Origin: Pyrrhosoma nymphula
Lineage: Eukaryota > Arthropoda > Insecta > Odonata > Coenagrionidae
Assembly: GCA_963573305.1 (NCBI GenBank)
Contig: OY754328.1
Coordinates: 47,607,822 to 47,671,821 of the forward strand
Reading direction: 5' to 3'
DNA length: 64,000 bases
The position numbers and the translations under genes were made by a program. Each line of letters begins with the position of its first letter. Position 1 is the first letter of the stretch. The notes under the pieces are model-generated. The model did not search any database. It was not told the origin of the DNA and saw nothing but the letters and a program-made list of their open reading frames with translations. Shown here in pieces: positions 45,686 to 58,239 of this stretch.

Positions 45686-48600
45686 CTGCAGGAAATTGAA
45701 GGAGTATTATTAATTAGGTATCAGATATATCAACTGACCTCAGCTGGGTAAGTAGTTTGATAAATACGTCCGGATTAAGCTCGAAGGAAATTCCGAACAT
45801 GTACCGAGTGAAGATAACTTTTTACTCGTATGATCTTAGGAGAACAATCTGATCAACAGTGATAACTTTATCATTATATCACAATACAGATAACAGTGGT
45901 ATGTGTGGTGAAGGTTGCATGGCATAGGATTACTCTCGGAGGCTACTTTGGATGCTATCAAAGCACATTTCAATTATTTTGCCCGCTTGTTGACTGACAT
46001 TTCTAAAACTACTACTCTCTCCTTACCAGTATTTTCTTCCTATTCCGATAAAGACATGCGTCCAACTTGTGGTAAAGTGTGCCTAAAACTATTCTTTCTC
46101 AGTTTACTTTCAGCCAATGGTATCCTATATTATTTTTAATCCCTCGAAGTGCATATCACTAAAATTTCCCCAACAAGGTAATCCCATGAACATAATGACC
46201 GGGGAGGTTGACTCTCATAGTCCAAGAAGATTATTAATAGGGAAAACACGCAAATATAATGGAGAGACACAAAAAAAGTGATCGGAAGGGGTCGGGACGA
46301 ATCAACAGTAAATCGATGCCAGGAATAGGAGGAGAATCGCTGGGGACTATTCATCCCACGAAATTGACATTTTACGTTACGGTGGTAGGAGTGATTTTTG
46401 TTTATGTACAGATTTGCGCGACATTTTGCATTCATGTTCTTACTGGTGATATCTAAATATAAAAGTGAAAACAATTGTATCAAATCAATTTGATTTTTTG
46501 GCAATTCATAATACTATTTTAACCCGTATTCTTATGGCACATTTATTTCTATTTATTTATTTATTTCATTCACCACCATGAACGGCACAAAGGCTAAAAA
46601 AATCTCTGACATAATCAATAAATAAATAAAAACTTTTTAACAATAGTCAACATAAAATAAAACTGTGATGAGGCAAACGTAAGAAAGGGTCTTAGGGATT
46701 GGAGAGGGGTGAATTATTCAGGTGGCGTTTCGGGGAGAATTTGAAAACGGTTGTAGAGGAGAAGAGGTCCAAGGAAGGATATTTCGAGACCAAGGAGTTT
46801 AACAAGGAGGGGATTCGGTAGAAAAGAGAGCTCTGGGAGATGGAAAGACGGAATCGGGGAATGTGAAGCAGGCAGTTACTGCGTAAGGGACTAGGAGGAA
46901 CGTGACGTATATTTCGTCATAATTCGGTTACATATGTACATATTTTCTTATAAACGCCAAGTAATCAATTTTTTATTATTATAATTGTTGCTAACCAATA
47001 CCACGGTGTCACGTCTGGTCCAATATTCTTTAAAAAAACATAATACAATGTAATTTCGTCTAAATTTCTAATACCGCGCTGAAAACTTTAGTCAAAATAT
47101 ACTTTAATTAAGGAAAACAACTAAGATATAATTCTAGTATTATTACCATTACTGCCTGTATGGTGAGCTCCAACGCATAAGTATATCCATTTAAGTAAAA
47201 TGTGGTCCAAGAATTTTTTTTCAACTTATTTAAAAAAATATTAATATGTGCACTCAATAATCCAAGATTACAGCTCGAGCCACCTTAATATTAATAATCA
47301 AATAGGTGTAAGATGAGACGAATTTGAACGCAAAATAAGGACGAATTTTAATACTCTAATTGAAAATCCATACCTGCCCGCATTAACCACCATTAGGTCC
47401 GAAGATGTATGGAGAAGTAGGATAGTTGGTTCCAGGGAAAGATCACAACGGCGGGAGACCACTGACAAATATTCGCATCGAAAGAAAGATAATGATTGGC
47501 TTTAAATTGACTGTATATTCGATCGAGGAAAATAATGGATAACAAAATAAGGATTAACTTTAGCTAGCCAAATAATCAAGACCCACCCGCAATTGCCACC
47601 ATTATATCTGAGGATGTCTTTTGGAACAGAAGTATAATAACTGTTGCCAGGTAAAGGTTTTAATAATAATACCGTAAGATGACCGGAAATCATTCATCCC
47701 ACGTCACATACATTTTGGCTACATGTCAACTCGATAGGAGACAGTACATTTGACAGCAAAACAAAGAATATTCGCACCCGGTCCTAAAATCCACATTAGT
47801 CTCCAATAACATGGTTTCTACAGGCTTGAAAAACCTGTAAAAGTCATGGAAATTTAAAATGGGCCCGGAAAACCTCAAAAAGTCATGGTAAATGTTTGCC
47901 AGGAAAAAATTAGCCAGGAAATTTGTTTTCCCCAATCAAAATCTGATCGTTTTTTACAAAGTGGGGATGCCATTTTAGGCAGTCTGTTGGTGCGTTGGCT
48001 TAGGTTCTTCAAAATCTCGCCTGAATGCGGCAGTGGAACTCTTATTTGGCGTTAAGCAACTTCAAAATTGAAAAAACATAATATGCCACTAAGTATGGTA
48101 AGATCGAGTGAGGTAAATAGGAGATTTCAAATTCATACGAGAATGTCTAAGTGTCTCCGTTTGGTGGCCTACGCAAATAGCGCTCGGGGCAGGCAAGCGG
48201 CTGGAAATTCGTCAAATTAGCTGGGTTTGAATTTCCCTAATCGTGGATGAGACCTAAGAATATTATGCCATCAGAAAGGAAGCCAATTTTTCCCTAGATC
48301 GATAGTGGCGGTGCTCCATTTTTCGATAAACTATTCCCCCATTTTGCATGCATGAGTTGATGTTATGTGCTCCTATCCTTGCACCTTCTTTAATATGCTC
48401 ACCATAGAATGGATATTTTCACCCGAAAAAAATGAAAAATTTGGCCAGGAAAGCTTGGAAAAGTCCTGGAATTCTGGTATGTAGTAACCCTGAATAACTA
48501 CGAGAGCGAAAGCAACAGCGAGATCTAAAGATGGCCTTTTGCAACAGAATTTAATAAATGATATTACTGAATAGATCTCGAACGCGGAAGACAATTGAAA

Positions 48601-51600
48601 ACCCTTCTCCCAAGGGAGGTCATCTTTGCGAAATTCAAAACCCACCATTATCGCAGCAGACCCCCTTGGCGGCGCAACGTCCACCGGGGATGGCGCCGCA
48701 GGGTTTTCCACCGCTTTCGCATGCACCAGGCAGCACGGCTTCAATGGCGCACGGTCGCAGGAGGGCGATATTGGTGGTCCCGTCCGTCACGAGGCAGCCA
48801 GCCATCTGGGAGCAGCAGATCGAGGGCCCGAAGCAGCGACCACCGTAGCCGCAGCTAGCACACTGGAAACGAAAAAGGGCCAAGAAGGGAGATGATGTCA
48901 TTGGATGGACGGATTTAGTTACCACGGTCATAGTTATATCAAATTTCTAAAGTAGCATCCACCTTCAAGACATCACTAAGCATTGCCGCCATTTCAGCCA
49001 CCGACTCGAGAGGAGATGAGCTGGCTCGGTAGCCACGTTCAACACCACCCGAACGGTGGCTGCTATATACGTGGCGCCTGTGCATGAAGCAGACTCTCCC
49101 GGGTACATGCGCCGTTGTTTAAGCAGCAGATCTTGATGTATTTGGTACATTTCTCCATCTCCTTCGCTCCTATGTTTGTTTCAAAGGTTGAAAAGTCGAC
49201 CTCTAATACATCATGTGTGAGAGAGGATCGAGGAAGACTATACCATGCATCGTCGTAGTCAATTGTGTAGTGGTAGAAAAATGATAGTTCCATCAGATTT
49301 TACACTTGCCGTTCTCCACCATGGGCTAAATATTGCCTCGGGTGTTGAATCGATGCCCTTAACGATGGATGCCATGCGCACTATTTTTACAACCATAGTT
49401 CTTATTTTGTTTTTACCGGCCGGGGTAGATTTTGATGGATCATTGTTACTCTCCTATTACGTTTGCATAGGCCGTACTACTTTCTCACAAGAATTCTCTC
49501 TTCAGTTCATCATATTTCCTGAGATTGTTGAGATCTATTCGGGATCTCCACCGGGTAAAATTCTACATTGTTGCCGACGCTTCGATGGCTGAGTCGTCCG
49601 GCGAACCGTCGCGACGCGTCGGCAGCAATGCAGAATTTGACCCGGTGGGGATCCCGATTAGACCTCAACAACAGCATGCGCCGGGAAAGCCTCAGTTCTT
49701 TCTTCATACTTCCTGTCATCATTAGATTCAAAATTCCTATCCTTCTCCTAACTCTTTCACAGAATTCTCCCTTCCAAAGTGGCCTTCATTGTCTTATCCC
49801 CCTCATTACTTGTTCCATTTATCTACTTAGGCTACTCTTGATTTTCCCAGGCAACTTTCTTTCCTTCCCTACCATGCCAATCACGTCTTCCTTTGTTATT
49901 TTCCATCCATCGCATTTTCCCGTCGACACCCACATCAAGTCATCACAACAGCCACGGCGTAATAACAAGGTAAGGATTACCAAATCATTATCTGCACATA
50001 ATTCTGGACCTGAGAATTTCTTGTAATAGTTGAGTATCACCCGATCGATGGTATACAAGGCTTTCTGCACTCATATAAAATACCTTTTTTTCTCGAAAAG
50101 AAAGTTTTTAAGGGACGTTTTAAATCCAATAAGGATGCCTTATTTTTTCAGTCTATTAGCCAACTAGACTTAAGGATTATAGGCCAGTGTGAGTGATGAG
50201 AAAAGACACTTGTTCAATTTGAAATATCCTTCATTTTACTCAGCCCCTAAATGTCCAATAAGGCTTGGCACGCACATGCAACATGTATCTTGTTAAACAA
50301 TACTTTGATAGGCCGATCTTTGAGCCGTTTTCACCAATGCTCATAGTCATGGAGCTGAATTCATTTTGAGGAAAATCAAACTCTACCTAATTAATCGTCC
50401 AATGAAGCAATTACATTTGAGTGCTGTCTCGTAAAATCCCTTTGCATTCACATACCTAATGAAATGTTTACATGGCTATAAGTTGCATCTCAGCCGGCGC
50501 CGACCCTAATAACAAACTTCGGCTATTGAAGTGATGACTCCCGTGACAGAATGCTGAAAGTTGAGATCTTCCAGGATGTCCTCCGCGATGTTCCGATTCT
50601 GGCGACGACAGTTTCGTGAAAATTCCAGTACACTTCTTCAGGTCGGAAACTAGAGAGGTTAGGCTAAAAACATAGTTAGTAGACTGGAACGCTCGCGGAA
50701 CTGTCGTCGCCAGGAATGAAACAAGTTTGTAGGAAACCACAAACTTCTCAACCATCAAAATAAGCGGTATGTATTTTCTATCATAAAGCTGTATCAATAA
50801 GCTGTATGTATTTTATATCATCGTGTATAAGTGCATGAATTTTATGATATTAGTCATCACTCGTGTTTTAATTAATCAGTTAATTAATGAGAACTTAATA
50901 AATATGATTACTCATGTTGAAGTGAAGGCTCCCGCAGAGTAACTTTGACATTTGAGGTCACCAAGGATTTCCTAGGCGTAGTTCAATCCTTCGAAAGACA
51001 GTATCGCGAGCGTCCCAGTTCACGGAAAGATCTGATGCTTTTCCAGCATATTAGATGCATGAATTTTTCTCCGGTTGTCACCCGCGTGATTCCCAACCCG
51101 AGAGGACTTAAAACGTCCCAGCCAACAGTTCAGAAACCTGGCAGATCAGGACCAAAACACCCTGAAGAAGCTGACTGGAAGGCCCGCGAAACTTTCGTCG
51201 ATAGAAATGGATTTTGAAAATTTATCTCACATTATCCTGAAAAGAGCCTCAAAAGCCTTTTACATAAGATATTTTAACAAGTAACAGCGAACGAACACAA
51301 ACAACTACACCCTGGGAGGTGAAAATCTTACCCAGGCGAGATTCGAACACGCGACCCTTTGGTTTAACAGGCAACTTTACCCCACCACCATGGAGGCCGA
51401 AAAAAACGGGAAAATATCCCTGAGCACCAAGCCAAAAGTAACTGCAGCTACTTTCCATTCATAGGTGGCAATAGATAAACATTAATCGATTAATCGCTAG
51501 AGAACTCCCTCACCTCTCTCACGGCTACCTTCCCGAAGGCAGAACTCGACCTCTTCCCTCCGGGAGGACAGTTGGTGATGAAGCAGCCGGAAGAAATGCA

Positions 51601-51675
51601 CGCCGCCGTCAAGACTAGGAGCAGTGCCAGTAGGAAGGGGCGTTGGCCGATCGGAGCTGCCGACAAAGAATCCAT
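45528..51675 (-). CDS. Inotocin/neurophysin precursor (arthropod vasopressin-oxytocin family), 3 exons, complete
   Basis: Joined exons (minus): 51675-51514, 48862-48646, 45685-45528, giving 178 residues. Seen: a signal peptide (residues 1-30, core FLLALLLVLTAA), the nonapeptide CFITNCPPG (31-39), Gly40 for amidation, the dibasic cleavage site KR (41-42), and a neurophysin domain beginning CASCGYGGRCFGPSICC at residue 55. All 14 neurophysin cysteines are present: 12 in exon 2 and the last pair, SCSTDSSC, in exon 3. The intron positions match the usual three-exon layout of this family. Family knowledge: the secreted, amidated, disulfide-ringed nonapeptide acts on a vasopressin-type GPCR, and neurophysin helps sort and package it. 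After the last cysteine there is an extension of about 43 residues of unknown role. The ATG at 51675 is preferred because the in-frame ATG at 51744 precedes the start site predicted from the TATA box. Confidence 0.95.
46530..46915 (-). mobile_element. LINE 3' end fragment in inotocin intron 2
   Basis: The minus strand reads IPRFRLSISQSSLFYRIPSL and continues LLNSLVSKYPS, the wording of the very end of many LINE RT proteins (basic/aromatic then NSLP-like). A 3' UTR and an ATAAATAAATAAATAG tail at about 46531-46566 follow. Confidence 0.5.
47810..48492. mobile_element. hAT-like MITE, degenerate, in inotocin intron 2
   Basis: The left end CATGGTTTCTACAGGCTTG and the inverse of the right end CAGGGTTACTACATACCAG are related. 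Both are followed by an AAAGTC(A/C)TGGAATT block on opposite strands. Repeated GCCAGGAAA motifs occur inside. No clean target duplication. Confidence 0.4.
48646..48862 (-). CDS. Inotocin exon 2 (neurophysin core)
   Basis: Acceptor CGTTTCCAG|TGT. The exon encodes 72 residues with 12 cysteines, including RCFGPSICC, CESGGKPCG and GRCAAKGVCC. Donor AATG|GTGGGT, phase 1. Its GC content is well above the surrounding introns. Confidence 0.93.
49525..49673. repeat. Foldback element in inotocin intron 1
   Basis: Arms 49525-49580 and about 49616-49673 are inverse (TCGGGATCTCCACCGGGT against TCGGGATCCCCACCGGGT). The centre has GGCTGAGTCGTCC then GGCGAACCGTC, a decayed CUGA...GAA arrangement. Confidence 0.55.
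50575..50715. repeat. Foldback element enclosing a hammerhead motif
   Basis: The minus-strand block ACTGTCGTCGCCAGAAT and the plus-strand ACTGTCGTCGCCAGGAAT face each other about 90 bases apart, so the element is an inverted duplication. It sits in inotocin intron 1. Confidence 0.6.
50604..50641 (-). ncRNA. Hammerhead ribozyme (type I-like), best-formed copy
   Basis: On the minus strand: CTGAAGA (50641-50635), stem II GTGTA/TTCAC with one mismatch, GAAA (50615-50612), stem III AC/GU closed by loop TGTC, and a GUC cleavage triplet ending at 50604. Outside it, stem I forms a C-G pair, an internal loop, then TTCCGA pairing with TCGGAA (50648-50643 with 50596-50591). This is the layout of self-cleaving type I hammerheads. 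Its sense strand is the same as the inotocin intron it lies in. Confidence 0.65.
51162..51199 (+). ncRNA. Hammerhead ribozyme-like motif, decayed stem II
   Basis: CTGAAGA (51162-51168), GAAA (51188-51191), stem III AC/GU with loop TTTC and the triplet GUC. Stem II GCTGAC/GCCCGC has two mismatches, consistent with mutation of a paired ancestor. Close kin of the 50604 copy. Confidence 0.45.
51320..51400 (-). repeat. tRNA-derived SINE head in inotocin intron 1
   Basis: The minus strand has CATGGTGGTGGGGTAAAG (A-box-like) and GCGTGTTCGAATCTCGCC (B box and T-arm). It then runs on into CCTGGGTAAGATTTTCACC without a terminator. Confidence 0.55.
51514..51675 (-). CDS. Inotocin exon 1 (signal peptide, nonapeptide, GKR)
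   Basis: Encodes 54 residues: signal peptide, CFITNCPPG, GKR and a 12-residue spacer ending VAVRE. Donor GAG|GTGAGG, phase 0. An alternative phase-0 donor, AAG|GTAGCC 15 bases upstream, would shorten the spacer by five residues. I prefer the stronger consensus. Confidence 0.9.
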
Positions 51676-51753
51676 CTCCGCACCAAGTTGGCTCTTCAAC
51701 TCTGGACTGCTCGAGTGATGGAGGAGGACGACCCTGCACACCACCCTGGGACC

Positions 51754-51761
51754 CTTTTATA
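51754..51761 (-). promoter_or_regulatory. TATA box of the inotocin gene
   Basis: TATAAAAG on the minus strand, 79 bases upstream of the chosen ATG and followed by a GC-richer leader. A start site about 26-31 bases downstream (51730-51735) leaves a 5' UTR of about 55-60 bases and excludes the ATG at 51744. Confidence 0.65.
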
Positions 51762-53760
51762 CGTTAAGCCACGACCCCTCAAACCCCATTTGACCCCTCC
51801 AGGACATCCCTCACTCACGCGCGCATGCGTTAGGATCGCCGTCGCTCGTCAACTGTTTCATTCATTAATTCTCCGCCCTCTCTATTTCTCTCTCTCTGTC
51901 CATAGATCGACACGCGCTATTCCAGACTCCATACAGATGTATTCGAAGCTCGGAAGTGAGAATGATATTCTAAGACTCTCGTGGACAGGTTTTCTTTTTT
52001 TAGGTGCGCATCCCGACGGTCGTGATAGGATTTCTGTGTAAGGGATTCGCCTGGGCGCCTGGACAATGGGGGAGAAGAAGGGATTACGTGGGGGGTTCAC
52101 AACCCGTCAGAGGATCGCGGGGGTCGCATCTTCATCGGCGCGGCGGGGTAAATACCTACCGGAGCTATTCTCGTCACCCCGTGATCCCGGATGTGCTCGA
52201 GGAAGAAGCGCGGACGGCATACATTTCGCGGAGTCGGAGCTTAAGGATCCGCGGGTAAGGATAAACCAAAGCATCCTCCAGAGTCGAGAGACAAATGATT
52301 TTTATCGCTTCTCCTTTCGATAGTTTTCTTCAAAATATCGGAATGCTGGATGACACTTGATATGCTTTAACGTTTTTGAAACTTTTTCATCGTAGTTTTG
52401 AAGTAATCATTCTGTTCTTTATGCAATCAGCGCGATAAACTTTTAAATTAGACAAAATATTATTGAAGTTCATGCTTAGGAGATGATTCAAAGAACATAA
52501 AATTAAGTAAATTAACATTTTAGGAGAAATTTAGAGCCTGTTTTTCTTGAACGGACGTGTTTTAATGGATTATTTTTTCTTGAATTACCATACAAGTAGT
52601 ATTAAAATTATACTATGCGTGCATAATGTCCCTACCATCAAAATTCGCGAAGGGTCACTTATTGTACGTCAATTCCATGCTTTTGAGCCTATACAACGTA
52701 AAATTCTCCGCATCGATACCTTACGACAATTCCACCATTGTAAATGACATGGAAAGTTTAGAAATGATATATTTAAGAAGGTTTGAAGATTTATTTACGG
52801 GTAAATATACCTCTAGAAATATTTTGGGAGACATTTCTCTCTTCACTCCCATTGGCCACGTCGATGACACTGGTCAACGAACTATATCGCAGTCTTATAT
52901 GCAAATTGAAATGTTATCACGTGGCTGGCATTTTATTTTTTTCATATTCCTTGCACTTGGGTTTAAGCTAGGAGTTACCAAGTTTGTCCGTCATGTGATA
53001 TAAAGCTCTAGAGAGCTTTAGCGTTGCACCTGTTGCGTCGACCTCTAGGTACAGTCGTGACCGTTGTTGGGAGAGGATAAGGGTACTTTCTTGAGTAGGA
53101 TGTACTCTGAATATTACAAAACTACATTTTGATCCTGAGAAGCAGCACATTATCATCATGTTCCCGTTTGTAGATGTGCTGACGGATTTCCTGGAAGCTT
53201 TAGATAAGCAGTCGGAGGAAGTGAAGGAATGCAGAAACATGTTGTAACATTTTGAGATGACTTCCAACAAAGTTCACTTTAAAGTGTATTTAGAGGGAAA
53301 GCTATTAAAATTCCCGCCGTTGAACTTGGTTCGTAATTAAATCTTATTCATAAAACGTTTCTTGGACCAAAGAACATCTCCCGAACTCCCAATACGCTGA
53401 ATTCTTTTTTTTCTAATTTTTATCCATCGTCATTAGGGTTCTCATACTTGCGAGAGCTAATCAATTAAAGATATACTAAATACTGATAATAGTATTTTAC
53501 TTAAGATATATGGAAAACCTGGAAAGGAAAATGTGATAAATTAGACTCGGTAAGTAATGATGCAGTAGGCTCGGCAAGAGCGTGACTATTCACACGGGAT
53601 GTAAATTATGAGCATGCAGGTTCAGTTACTTATTTCGGGAGAAAACCGAGTTGAGAATTACTAAAGAAGTTTCCCAGCCTTCACAATGGTGATGATGTAA
53701 GCTAGTACAAAAGAGATAATTGTCGAAAGAGTACATGCCAACAATTATTCGTAAATTCAG
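51762..53760. other. Upstream of inotocin; GC-richer promoter-proximal DNA
   Basis: 51500-52300 is rich in GC and CpG compared with the rest, then it becomes AT-rich. It is probably upstream regulatory DNA of the inotocin gene. Frames there have no recognisable family. Confidence 0.35.
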
Positions 53761-53769
53761 TAGCTTTGG

Positions 53770-54600
53770 CCGTGATACTCGGGGCTAGCTTACCGCTACC
53801 TAGAGTGTCCACCGGGTTGCGGATGGTGGGTCAACCTTTAGATATAGAGATTAGCTGCGAAATAAGCGAGGTTACTCGACAAACAAGCAGTTGTGGACAA
53901 AAATCGGCGATATCTGGAGGGTGTAGGGGGCCATCCTTGGGTAAGACGGCTCAAAAATGCAACGAAACCCCGTGAAGATACCGTGCCAGTAACCCTGAGG
54001 AAGGGACAGCAGCCCAGATGAATGAAGGTAGAGACCGCGTGGATCGGTAAAGCGACACTCATTACACCATAGGCGCGGTAAGGTATTTACCTACACTGCT
54101 GCAGTACTGTGACGAAGGCAACGAGAAACCACCAGCTTATTATTCATAGGAGAAGCAGCTTTTCGACTATTTCTCTGCCATTTCATACTTAAAGACATCA
54201 TGGAATTCTCTCGGGTAAAATATTTCGGAGATAACTAGTACCCCCTTATGTTCTCTAGGCGGGTACTACTCGAGAGGGTGTATCAGTCAAGAACGATAAG
54301 CAGCTTTTTGGGATTGGTACCTGGAATGTAAGATCGCTTCGGGGCTGTGGGCGGCTTAAAAACAAAACTCTGAACATATAAAACCTGAAGAGTGTTGTTA
54401 AGAAAACCAAGGTTATGGTTTGCGGAAGAAAAGAAGATAATCACCGTTAAACCTGGGCTGCAAAATTTCGCAAGAAGGCATTCTACCAGAAGAGGAGCCT
54501 GCTGACAGCTGTCAAGACAAGCCTGGAAGTTAGGAAGCACTTTATTAAAACATATTTGGAGCATGCTCTTACTTGGTTATGCTTATGGACCCACCCTAAA
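53770..54600 (+). mobile_element. LINE remnant, internally deleted
   Basis: A GC-richer 5' leader leads to GIGTWNVRSL at 54310, the start of a LINE endonuclease domain. It is followed within 60 bp by RT C-terminal text (KKTKVMVCGRKED) and FYQKRSLLTAVKTSLEVRKH, then FIKTYLEHALTW. The middle of ORF2 is missing and stops occur. Confidence 0.65.
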
Positions 54601-55857
54601 TCATTAGTTAACCAAGTTTCCTTTTGTTGGGCTAATTAATATTAGTGTTTCTCATGGGTTCGCTATAGTATGAGTTCGTCATTATAAAATCTTTATCCCA
54701 TTATTTATTATCAGGCAATACGCTTAAGTTACCCATTATTCATCATTCTCAGTCTGCCTTTTTATAGTCATATATTGAATTATATTGCCCATATCAGTGA
54801 ATGGGACAGTGAAGTCCTTTCAACCTCGCTCACCCATTTGAAGAGAGATGATCCGTGCCACTCTCCCCTAACCAAACACGCACCTTACTTCTCATGGGAA
54901 GAACAAGTCATCCAATACGACACTGCATATCCTTTCGATTAATATTTTATGGAGCATTTTTCTTGGAATTTTTAAAATGCTTACTTTCCTTGCGTTACAT
55001 TATCTAGGCCTAGCCTCCATCCGTTTCTCACCTCAACTTGTTCATGTCCTGCTAAGCCTTGTTTTCCTATTACTCTCTAGGCCTTCCTGGGAGTCTTCGG
55101 TTTTGAGTTCTCACGAGCTTTGGTCCCAGATTTGTTTCATCACGCCACCTTCTAGACATCTGTTGAGGTGGCTCGCCCACCTCAATCTCCTACTTTTGGC
55201 TTCTGCCACTATATCCGGTGCTCTATATGAATCCCTAATTTATCTATTACATAATATTTTTCGAGAGATGCCCTTATTGGTCCAAATATCTTCCTTAATG
55301 CTTTATTTCGTATGTCTCTAACATCTTATCCATTATATCCACTATAAAATCCATATTTCTGCTCCATACAGCAAGACTAGTCTATTGACAGTTTTGTGAA
55401 TTTTAAGTGTTGCTGTGCGCTAGCAAATTTTATGTCAGCATTTTATTTGAGGCATATAAACTTCTTTTGAATTAAGTTATTCTCAACGGGTTAATGGCTC
55501 CATTTTTTTCATTTAGTTATAATGCTCCCACGGTTTTTTGCTAAGATTAAGGCATTTTTACAACCATTTGGCTAAATATTTTACTCATGACTTAGATAGT
55601 TCACATATACGAATATACAAAGCATAAAGGGCTCATTTTCTGTTCATTTACATGTATGGTTCTGGTGGTTAGCTTGCCCCAAGGAGCCAGATCAGCCTCG
55701 CTTGCCTAGTCATATGTTACTAATTAGCCGCAACACCAACAGTTGCACAAATGGCCATGCTTTAGGCGGAAAAAATCACCCCTCGCGAAACTGGAAAGTA
55801 TGAGCAGGCTAGGAATTCACCTCACCGTAATCGGATCCAGATTGATGACGTATTATG

Positions 55858-56130
55858 ATAAATGAAAAAGTTAAAGAAAGGTATTACTTCGCCTTACTTA
55901 GGCCACATCTTAAGTACGCCGCGAGTATTCAGGACCCTGCACAGACGAATTTAATACTCGAAATAAAAATAACGCATCAAAAAGCCGCATGGCTTCGTTA
56001 AAAACTGCTGCGCGCGATAATATGTGTAAAACAGCTGACGAAAAGACTGGGTTGGGAGCCACCAGAAACACGGAGGCTACGTGCTAATCTAAAATTTCTT
56101 ACAAATTTCAGATCACGCAGTATAAGAGGT
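55858..56130 (+). mobile_element. LINE fragment, same family as 34507-35275
   Basis: NEKVKERYYFALLRPHLKYA then ASIQDPAQ, a frameshift, then GWEPPETRRLRANLKFL parallel the 34.5-kb copy closely. Two or more stops; a dead copy. Confidence 0.7.
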
Positions 56131-56159
56131 AACTTGAGGCGTCACTTTGTGAAAATTTC

Positions 56160-56365
56160 TAACGTTCATGATGAAAAATTATAACGTTGTACTATTTTCA
56201 CACTTATGCTATTTGCCGACCAAGTTTTCAACACATTAGTGTCTTTTTTTTCAACACTTTAGTGTCCGTACCTTGATGATGACACTAACGCGTTGTAACC
56301 ATGGTCGGTAAATAAAAATTAGTGTGAAAATAGTACAAAGTTATAATTTTTCACCGTGAACACTG
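56160..56365. repeat. Foldback element
   Basis: Arms at 56163-56205 and 56318-56361 are inverse (AAAAATTATAAC and ACTATTTTCACACTT blocks). The centre has TTGATGATGACAC and GTTGTAACCATGGTCGG, a decayed CUGAUGA...AAC layout. Confidence 0.55.
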
Positions 56366-56644
56366 TACGCGAGTTTCAGGGTGACACGGAGGATGGTATT
56401 TAAACCCCGCACTGCATCTCTAGTGCTGATGGAAGCGACAAAATAAGGGAGACACCGCCGAGCTCATACGAACACAACTTGCTTCTCCCCACGCGCAACT
56501 AGTGGCTTCGTCAAAAACAGAGTGAGACCCTAAGTCGCTCCGATAACATAAAATTCACTTTCCTCCTCTTCCTTTTCCCTATTACTTCAAAATTTTACTT
56601 AGTTCTCTATATCCTTCAACATCCCTCCGGATTTTAATAATTCC

Positions 56645-56683
56645 CATTGTGAGAACGAAATTCCCAATTTCGTTCTCACAATG
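56645..56683. repeat. 39-bp hairpin with perfect 18-bp arms
   Basis: CATTGTGAGAACGAAATT and its exact inverse, separated by CCC. Confidence 0.85.
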
Positions 56684-58239
56684 TCACAGTTGGAATAGTT
56701 CCTCTATTAATGTGACAGTTGAAATGGTTCATCTATTAATAATTTGTGGATTGTGCCGAAGTTACCACACGCGTAGCCTCTCTTTACTACACTGATTATA
56801 ATTGCTTGTCTTTCTGTATCCTTAGTGGGTTATTTTTCGCTCTTTGTCGCTTTCAGCCACTCTGATACTTCAATGTGCATCCTCTTTTAATCGTACCAAT
56901 GCTTACTCACCATTATACATTCCCTCTACCACGCATTCTCATCACACTCTTCAGCGACTTCAAAAGTAATTTCGCTGCAATCTTCCATTTCCGATGTATC
57001 TTCATCGTCTATCTTCTCTTGGGATTGTCGGAAGGGTGGTTCGAAAAAAATAAGTATTTCATTTCGGAATGCTAGAGTGCGCAAAAGTTGCCATTGGTAC
57101 ATACAAGAAAAAATTATGATAAAATATATATAATTTTATATATAATTTTTTATATATATCTTCCGGTCGCGCATTGCCGTTTAAGTTCGATAAAAATCGT
57201 TAAAAACCTAAAACTTTCAATATTTTTTGTATGTGAGGGTGGTATGACTACTGCACGTGAACGATTTTACAAGTATTAAAAAATGACTTAAAATTATATA
57301 AATTATATTTATATGATATCTTTTGGTCGCACATCGCTATGAAATATGTGATAAATTTGCGATTTTAGTAAAATTTCAAAGTTTTACATTTTATAAAAAT
57401 TGTATAACAAATCTAATTGAGACACTACAGTTACATTCCTGTACCTAGAGGTGCTTAGAAAAAAGGTACAGTAAAATAATCCTCATATTTTAGTACTAAC
57501 CGGTCGCGCAGCTGCATTAAAAAGTGACTTTGGCCTTAGTCATAGCCGCGTTCTTTCGTGCGAAAGTTTCTATATGATTTAAAAATAAATAAGATAAAGT
57601 GGTATATTTGAATACACATTTTTGAAAGTCCTATGAACATAAAGCTGCTTCAGTAACACCATTATTTAATTCTTCCAGTCATAAATTTGGCGGTATTCTC
57701 AAATTACACTTTGTGTGCATCGCTCTTTTTGCTTTACAAAACGACCCAGAACTCACCACGTGGAGGTGGCTACACTTCGAGTTCCACCCAGACCCTACCA
57801 AACCAACCATCCAATGATTAGGGTGTGTTATTTACAATATTTACTAGTTTAAAAAATATACAACTTTACATAGTTTTTCTCTGCGTTTTTTCTCCATGGT
57901 ATAAAAAATTACTCATTTTTGTCCATTACTACGAATTTATATTCTGATTTGCGCGAAAAGGTAGGCATGACTGATATTTACAATAATGTAGCTCGGATTA
58001 AACCATTTCTAACTCTGTGTCCACTAACTTCACTGGAAGCTTCTGTCGCAAGCTTTACTCACCTTTCGACAGCTTGAGTATGATATAGAAATTTTTTGAA
58101 ATCCATAACAGGCTTAAAGTCTCTGTTTACTTCGTCACTAGTTAGTGCTCGTAACAATGGAGGTGTAGTCAGATTACAAGTATACCATTGTACAAGTGTC
58201 CCATTGTATAATGTCGGTGTGGTCTGTAGCTAAAGTTTA

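Noticed and set aside
48558..48931. Plus-strand frames of about 90 codons over the inotocin exon 2 region
   Set aside because: They are antisense shadows of the GC-rich neurophysin exon, which has 12 conserved cysteines on the minus strand.
49300..49500. Possible extra inotocin exon in intron 1
   Set aside because: Cysteine-containing minus frames near 49063-49293 do not fit neurophysin spacing or splice phase; the 14-cysteine set is complete without them.
51676..51744. Inotocin start at the ATG at 51744
   Set aside because: It would lie upstream of the start site predicted from the TATA box and would place 23 charged residues before the signal peptide.
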